DNA of 38,427 nucleotides from an uncultured Bacteroidales bacterium. Its GTDB lineage: Bacteria > Bacteroidota > Bacteroidia > Bacteroidales > UBA932. Under the pieces are notes generated by a model, which did not search any database, had not been told where the DNA came from, and saw only the letters and a list, made by a program, of their open reading frames with translations. The first letter of the stretch is position 1. The number at the start of each line of letters is the position of its first letter. Positions 34,489-38,427 of the stretch are shown here, piece after piece. The stretch is from contig CALUTT010000014.1 in the NCBI GenBank assembly GCA_944323775.1, positions 1 through 38,427 on the forward strand, written 5' to 3'. A program made the translations under genes and the position numbers.

Positions 34489-35242
34489 TTCTTCTCGTGA
34501 ATTTTTTCTTTTCCCTCTCGGTGAAGGCCGCATCCTGCGGTGTGGCGAACTTCGCCGACTCGAAATAGTACAGTTCGTGAGTGTCTGCGGAGACGAGCAT
34601 CCGGAAACACTTGCTCCCGTCTTCTGGAGAGTGCGGCGCAATGCAGATGCCGACAAGCGCATTGCCGCATCCCTGCATGTATGCCGAGTCTGCGGAATCA
34701 GGGTCAAGGTATATGTCCATGCCCTTGATGCTCCGCCTGTTATACCATCCGAGGCCGGAATATGCCGCCTGTTCGGAGACCATGGCATCCTCGACGTATG
34801 CCTGCATTATGTCGATGAACGCTCCCATCAGCATGAGTTCTCTCCCGCTCGGGCTCCCTGAACTTGATATGGGAATCCTGGCCACTTCGAAAGGTTTCTT
34901 CAGGTTTTCCTCCTCGTCTTCCGAGCCTCCCTTGTATAGCACCAGGTAGCTGATGCCGTCATATTGTCCGATATACAGGAAATACAGCGAGTTGTCTCCG
35001 CTCTCGGCTTTGAATTCCTCAGGCGTGCAGAATTCATAGGGAGAGATTCTCCATCTTGTCGACACCTCTTCCCTGAAGGCCAGCTCGAGAAGGTTTGACG
35101 ATGAAGCCACGACTTTGGTGGTACGGGTCGGAAAGTCGGCAAGCTTTGCCTTGCGCGTATACAGTTTGCCTTGTGCTGAAGCGGGTGCGCATGCGGCGAC
35201 AAGCAGGCATGCCGCGGCAAGAAATTTCAGAACGGTATTCAT
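34469..35242 (-). CDS. Exported protein of unknown function
   Basis: 257 residues with a clear signal peptide (MNTVLKFLAAACLLVAACAPASAQ). It may be cut after ASA or lipid-modified at Cys18 (LVAAC); both fit. The mature part is mixed alpha/beta with several blocks that look like ordinary folded protein (LLELAFREEVSTRW; YFLYIGQYDGISYLVLYKGG; YVEDAMVSEQAAYSGLGWYNRRSIKGMDIYLD, read in part). I do not recognise the family. It heads a unit with the O-methyltransferase, which starts inside its last codons. The region between it and dnaX is only 38 bases and holds back-to-back -7 boxes. Confidence 0.8.
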   Translation of the reverse strand: MNTVLKFLAAACLLVAACAPASAQGKLYTRKAKLADFPTRTTKVVASSSNLLELAFREEVSTRWRISPYEFCTPEEFKAESGDNSLYFLYIGQYDGISYLVLYKGGSEDEEENLKKPFEVARIPISSSGSPSGRELMLMGAFIDIMQAYVEDAMVSEQAAYSGLGWYNRRSIKGMDIYLDPDSADSAYMQGCGNALVGICIAPHSPEDGSKCFRMLVSADTHELYYFESAKFATPQDAAFTEREKKKFTRRNGIIVE

Positions 35243-35247
35243 GGCTC

Positions 35248-35255
35248 CAAAGTTA
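35248..35255 (-). promoter_or_regulatory. Putative -7 box TAACTTTG of the exported protein gene
   Basis: Exact TAnnTTTG match, the same octamer as before the U32 gene, ending five bases before the ATG. No -33 element at normal spacing. Confidence 0.45.
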
Positions 35256-35266
35256 AGAATTTATAT

Positions 35267-35274
35267 TATATTTG
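35267..35274 (+). promoter_or_regulatory. Putative -7 box TATATTTG of dnaX
   Basis: Exact TAnnTTTG match ending six bases before the dnaX ATG at 35281, so the transcript would be nearly leaderless. It is 11 bases from the divergent -7 box. Confidence 0.45.
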
Positions 35275-35280
35275 CCTTCT

Positions 35281-37092
35281 ATGTCAGACTATATCGTATC
35301 GGCCCGAAAGTACCGTCCCGACAGTTTCGGGGCGCTGATAGGGCAGGACAATATCGCCAGGACCCTGAAGAATTCGATTGCCAGGGGCCAGTTGGCGCAT
35401 GCTTATCTGTTCTGCGGTCCCAGAGGGGTCGGAAAGACGAGCGCCGCGCGCATCTTCGCGAAAACGATAAACTGTTCCAACCCCGGCCCGGACATGGAGC
35501 CGTGCGGGAAGTGCGAGTCATGCGTATCGTTCCAGGAGGGAAGGTCATACAGTATCCATGAACTCGACGCCGCATCCAACAACGGTGTCGAAGACATAAA
35601 GGTCCTGATGGACCAGGTCCAGATTCCACCTCAGGTGGGCAAATACTCGGTTTTCATAATAGACGAGGTGCACATGCTGTCGGCAGCTGCGTTCAATGCG
35701 TTTCTCAAGACTCTTGAGGAACCTCCCGCACATGCCATATTCATCCTGGCCACGACCGAAAAGCACAAGATACTGCCGACTATCCTGAGCCGGTGCCAGA
35801 CATATGATTTCAACCGCATAGGGATTCCGGACATAGTTGCGAATCTCAGGCGCGTAGCCTCTGCCGAGCACGTCACGGTGGACGATGAATCCCTGCACAT
35901 TATAGCCTCCAAGGCTGACGGCGCGATGCGCGACGCGCTTACCATTTTCGACCAGACGGTGGCGTTCTGCGGGAATGACGTGAAGTGCGCCGACGTGATG
36001 CGGAATCTCAATGTACTCGACTACGAGTATTGCTTCCGTCTCGTGGACAGTTTCCTGGCCGGAGACTATGCCTCGGCCATGCTCGTCTTTGACGAGGTGC
36101 TGTCAAAAGGGTTCAACGCACAGTATTTCATATCGGCACTCGGATCCCACCTGCGGGATCTGCTTGTATGCGGTACTGGAGGCATGGAGTCCCTGGTGGA
36201 TTTCCCCGATTCCCTGAGGCGCCGTTATGCGGAGCAGGCATCGAAGTGTTCGGCTAAGTTCCTTTACGATGCTCTGGCCGCGGCTTCGCAGTGTGAGGCC
36301 GGGTACCGTCTTGCGATAAACCAGAGACTGCATGTCGAGTTCTGCCTCATGAAGATGGCGTTTCTGGTGAAAGGGCCCTCTACGGCGTCCCTGTCCCGTT
36401 CTGCGGAGACGGCTCCGTGTGTTTCCGAGGCGGCTCAGCCGGTTTCTGAAGCAGTTCAGACAGGCAATGCGCCTGCCGTCAAGCCTGATCCGTCAGGCAT
36501 CGCCACACCTGCTGCCACACTCCCTGCCACGGCGCCATCTGCATCTGCGGCTCCGGCCGCTCCGGCCGAAAGGCCTTCAGCGGAGTCCGGATCACCGCGC
36601 AAGCGTCCGGCAAGGACAGGCGCTTCCCTCTCGCTCGGATCCCTTATGTCATCGGCATCTGAGCCGGAGCAGGCAGCCGACACTCCTTCCGTTGACGAGG
36701 CTGCCTCAGCCGCCGTGGAACTTCCCGACGACGGGAGCGTACGCGCGGCATGGGAAAAACTTGCCGTAACCTACGCCGACAAGCCCCGTTTGTCAAGCGC
36801 GCTCCAGAATGCTGTTCTGTCGACGAGCCGGGATGCCGGGCGGCTGAAGGTGGAGTTTTCGGTGACCAACGTTGCGCAGAAGAAGTGGATTGAGGAGCGG
36901 ATGCTCCGCGAACTTGAAGGCAAGTTCCGGACAATCCTGAACTGCAATGGAATCATCCTTGAACCGTCGGTAAGTCCCGAGACCGAGCAGGAAGACATCA
37001 AGTATCTGCCGTCCGAGAAGGCGGTGGATCTGATGAGCCGCAACGATGAGGTGAAGAATCTGGTAATAGACCTGTCATTGGATGTAAACTGA
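35281..37092 (+). CDS. dnaX: DNA polymerase III subunit gamma/tau
   Basis: Clamp-loader ATPase of the replicative polymerase. In 603 residues: Walker A GPRGVGKT at 46-53, zinc site C65, C75, C78, C81, DEVHML near 127, the SRC arginine finger in ILSRCQTYDF, then the clamp-loader collar domain. A long Ala/Pro/Ser-rich linker (about residues 370-480) leads to a C-terminal domain (VRAAWEKLAVTYADKPRL; KWIEERMLRELEGKF). I start at ATG 35281; a TTG three codons upstream is possible but lies within the promoter. No A-rich slippery sequence for a gamma frameshift is seen. lptB follows 6 bases after the stop. Confidence 0.95.
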   Translation: MSDYIVSARKYRPDSFGALIGQDNIARTLKNSIARGQLAHAYLFCGPRGVGKTSAARIFAKTINCSNPGPDMEPCGKCESCVSFQEGRSYSIHELDAASNNGVEDIKVLMDQVQIPPQVGKYSVFIIDEVHMLSAAAFNAFLKTLEEPPAHAIFILATTEKHKILPTILSRCQTYDFNRIGIPDIVANLRRVASAEHVTVDDESLHIIASKADGAMRDALTIFDQTVAFCGNDVKCADVMRNLNVLDYEYCFRLVDSFLAGDYASAMLVFDEVLSKGFNAQYFISALGSHLRDLLVCGTGGMESLVDFPDSLRRRYAEQASKCSAKFLYDALAAASQCEAGYRLAINQRLHVEFCLMKMAFLVKGPSTASLSRSAETAPCVSEAAQPVSEAVQTGNAPAVKPDPSGIATPAATLPATAPSASAAPAAPAERPSAESGSPRKRPARTGASLSLGSLMSSASEPEQAADTPSVDEAASAAVELPDDGSVRAAWEKLAVTYADKPRLSSALQNAVLSTSRDAGRLKVEFSVTNVAQKKWIEERMLRELEGKFRTILNCNGIILEPSVSPETEQEDIKYLPSEKAVDLMSRNDEVKNLVIDLSLDVN

Positions 37093-37098
37093 TAAGCC

Positions 37099-37872
37099 AT
37101 GAAGCTCCGCTGCGAGAATCTAGTAAAGAAATATGGGTTGCGAACCGTTGTCAAGGGCGTCTCTATGGAGGTGAACCAGGGCGAAATCGTCGGATTTCTC
37201 GGTCCTAACGGAGCGGGAAAGACGACCAGTTTCTACATGATAACGGGGCAGATAGTCCCTAACGAGGGCAAGGTGTTCCTCGATGACGAGGAGATTACTG
37301 GCCTCCCCATGTACATGCGTGCCCAGAAAGGACTGGGATATCTCCCCCAGGACGCTTCGGTGTTCAGGAAGATGTCCGTGGAAGACAATATAATGTCTGT
37401 GATGGAGATGCGTGGCCTTCCGCGTCAGGTGAGGACCGAGAGGATGGAATCCCTGATCAATGAGTTCAACCTGTCCAAGGTGCGCAAGTCGCTTGGAATA
37501 CAGTTGTCCGGAGGGGAAAGGCGCCGATGCGAGATCGCCCGTGCCCTTGCGATCGACCCGAAGTTTATCCTGCTTGACGAGCCGTTCGCCGGTGTGGATC
37601 CGATAGCGGTGGAGGATATCCAGTACATAATCGCGAAACTCAAGTACCGCAACATCGGTGTAATCATCACTGACCACAATGTGGGCGAGACGCTTGCCAT
37701 AACTGACAGGGCGTACCTGCTTTATGAGGGTACGATACTGCAGGAAGGTACGCCTGCCCAGCTCGCCTCTGACGAGGATGTGCGCACCAAATACCTTGGC
37801 TCCGGCTTCGTGCTGAAGCGTTCTGTATCCGTGGAGAAGGCCAGGGCCGAACATGAATCTGGAAAACAATGA
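37099..37872 (+). CDS. lptB: LPS export ABC transporter ATP-binding protein LptB
   Basis: ATPase that powers lipopolysaccharide extraction from the inner membrane together with LptF/LptG. The 257-residue protein has Walker A GPNGAGKTT (35-43), Q-loop region YLPQDASVFRKMSVEDN typical of LptB, signature LSGGERRR, Walker B FILLDEPFAGVDPIAV and the switch His in ITDHNV. This shows a Gram-negative envelope. It sits 6 bases after dnaX and its TGA overlaps the cmk ATG by 4 bases. Confidence 0.95.
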   Translation: MKLRCENLVKKYGLRTVVKGVSMEVNQGEIVGFLGPNGAGKTTSFYMITGQIVPNEGKVFLDDEEITGLPMYMRAQKGLGYLPQDASVFRKMSVEDNIMSVMEMRGLPRQVRTERMESLINEFNLSKVRKSLGIQLSGGERRRCEIARALAIDPKFILLDEPFAGVDPIAVEDIQYIIAKLKYRNIGVIITDHNVGETLAITDRAYLLYEGTILQEGTPAQLASDEDVRTKYLGSGFVLKRSVSVEKARAEHESGKQ

Positions 37873-38427
37873 CAGTACCGGAGATAACAATAGCGGTTGA
37901 CGGATATTCTTCAACCGGAAAGAGCACTTTCGCCCGTATGGTTGCAAAGGCTTTCGGATTCCTGTATCTGGACTCGGGGGCCTTGTACAGAGGTGTGACC
38001 TTCTTTGCCCAGCAGAATGGATACATAGACAGCGACAATAATGTGGACTCTGCCCTGATGGAGGCTCTTGGAGGGCTTGACCTCCACTTCGGGCCAGACG
38101 GGAAGATGTGCATCGGAGACCGTACCGTGGAGGATGAAATACGCTCCATGAAGGTATCCTCCCAGGTCAGCCCCATTGCTGCGGTTCCCTATGTGAGGAA
38201 GTTCGTGGATTCAAGGCTGCATGCTCTCGCTTCGGGAGGGAAAGTGGTGATGGACGGAAGGGACATAGGCACGACCGTGTTCCCTGATGCCGAGCTGAAG
38301 ATCTTCATGACTGCAAGGCTGGAGGTGAGGGCGAGCTGCGGGGATGATGAGATGGTTTCGAAGGGTGAGAATCGTGGCTACTCCGAGGTGCTCGAGCACT
38401 TCAGGCAGAGGGATTACATCGAATCGA
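37869..38427 (+). CDS. cmk: Cytidylate kinase, N-terminal part (3' end outside window)
   Basis: Phosphorylates CMP and dCMP. The frame starts at the ATG overlapping the lptB stop (ATGA) and stays open to the last base, giving 186 visible codons of an expected 220-230. The P-loop reads GYSSTGKST, followed by YLDSGALYRGVTFF, VSSQVSPIAAVPYVR and VMDGRDIGTTVFPDAELKIFMTA, all family blocks. The GRDIGT motif binds CMP. Cut by the window edge only; no sign of damage. Confidence 0.94.
   Translation, partial: MTVPEITIAVDGYSSTGKSTFARMVAKAFGFLYLDSGALYRGVTFFAQQNGYIDSDNNVDSALMEALGGLDLHFGPDGKMCIGDRTVEDEIRSMKVSSQVSPIAAVPYVRKFVDSRLHALASGGKVVMDGRDIGTTVFPDAELKIFMTARLEVRASCGDDEMVSKGENRGYSEVLEHFRQRDYIES

Noticed and set aside
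34489-34788. 100-codon upstream extension of the O-methyltransferase
   Set aside because: Lies wholly inside the exported protein gene on the same strand, in another frame, with arginine/serine-rich shadow composition.
35281-37092. Programmed frameshift in dnaX giving a short gamma form
   Set aside because: No A6G-type slippery heptamer found by eye; nearest A-run (GGAAAAACTT near 36750) lacks the right form.
1-38427. CRISPR arrays, tRNA/rRNA genes, prophage, defence or secretion loci
   Set aside because: No spaced direct repeats, cloverleaf sequences or hallmark genes were found on either strand.

Overview
The window looks like ordinary core chromosome of a member of Bacteroidota, most likely order Bacteroidales. 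Evidence: (1) upstream regions repeatedly show the Bacteroidota promoter pattern TTTG or TTG, a 19-20 base spacer, then TAnnTTTG; (2) the gene set includes lineage-typical forms: a lysine-type short 3-phosphoglycerate dehydrogenase, a methionyl-tRNA synthetase with a fused tRNA-binding domain, a sigma-54-type response regulator with no DNA-binding domain, a GH3 lipoprotein, and serC/serA close to a DUF1015 gene; (3) base composition is moderately GC-rich and uniform, with no sign of transfer. I cannot fix genus or species from sequence alone.

Layout. 1-7161: 3' end of rnr (+), then polyprenyl synthase-rsgA (-), rdgB (+), and ctp-recO-U32 protease-like gene (-). 7162-13567: an EamA transporter (-) facing uvrA plus a short nucleoside kinase (+), a SIMPL protein (+), a metallo-beta-lactamase-fold hydrolase (-) and a membrane protein/winged-helix pair (-). 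14287-20950: a GH3 beta-glucosidase lipoprotein (-) divergent from two tandem deoxynucleoside kinases, an acyl-CoA ligase and a ROK sugar kinase (+). 20979-26364: an FKBP lipoprotein (+), a strong bidirectional terminator, yigZ-serC-serA (-), a small acidic pRiA4b ORF-3-like protein (+) and DUF1015 (+). 26390-33850: recQ-dnaG-metG-response regulator, a tight + strand run. 33847-38427: an O-methyltransferase and an unknown exported protein (-), then dnaX-lptB-cmk (+), with cmk running off the window.

The genes are mostly housekeeping: DNA replication and repair (dnaG, dnaX, recQ, recO, uvrA), nucleotide salvage and pool cleaning (two dNKs, nucleoside kinase, cmk, rdgB), RNA and ribosome work (rnr, rsgA, metG, U32 protein), serine synthesis (serC, serA, perhaps DUF1015), envelope (ctp, lptB, FKBP, GH3) and lipid activation. 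Packing is very tight. Several same-strand neighbours overlap by ATGA, several convergent pairs overlap at their 3' ends, and no gap without a gene exceeds about 120 bases.

I found no tRNA, rRNA, CRISPR array, insertion sequence, prophage, toxin-antitoxin or defence locus. I do not see a clear undescribed multi-gene system. The best leads are smaller: a tandem kinase pair that differs at the base-recognition residue, a nucleoside kinase lacking its usual N-terminal half, DUF1015 beside a serine pathway with no visible serB, very compact divergent promoters with near-leaderless starts, and a 128-base antiparallel coding overlap.
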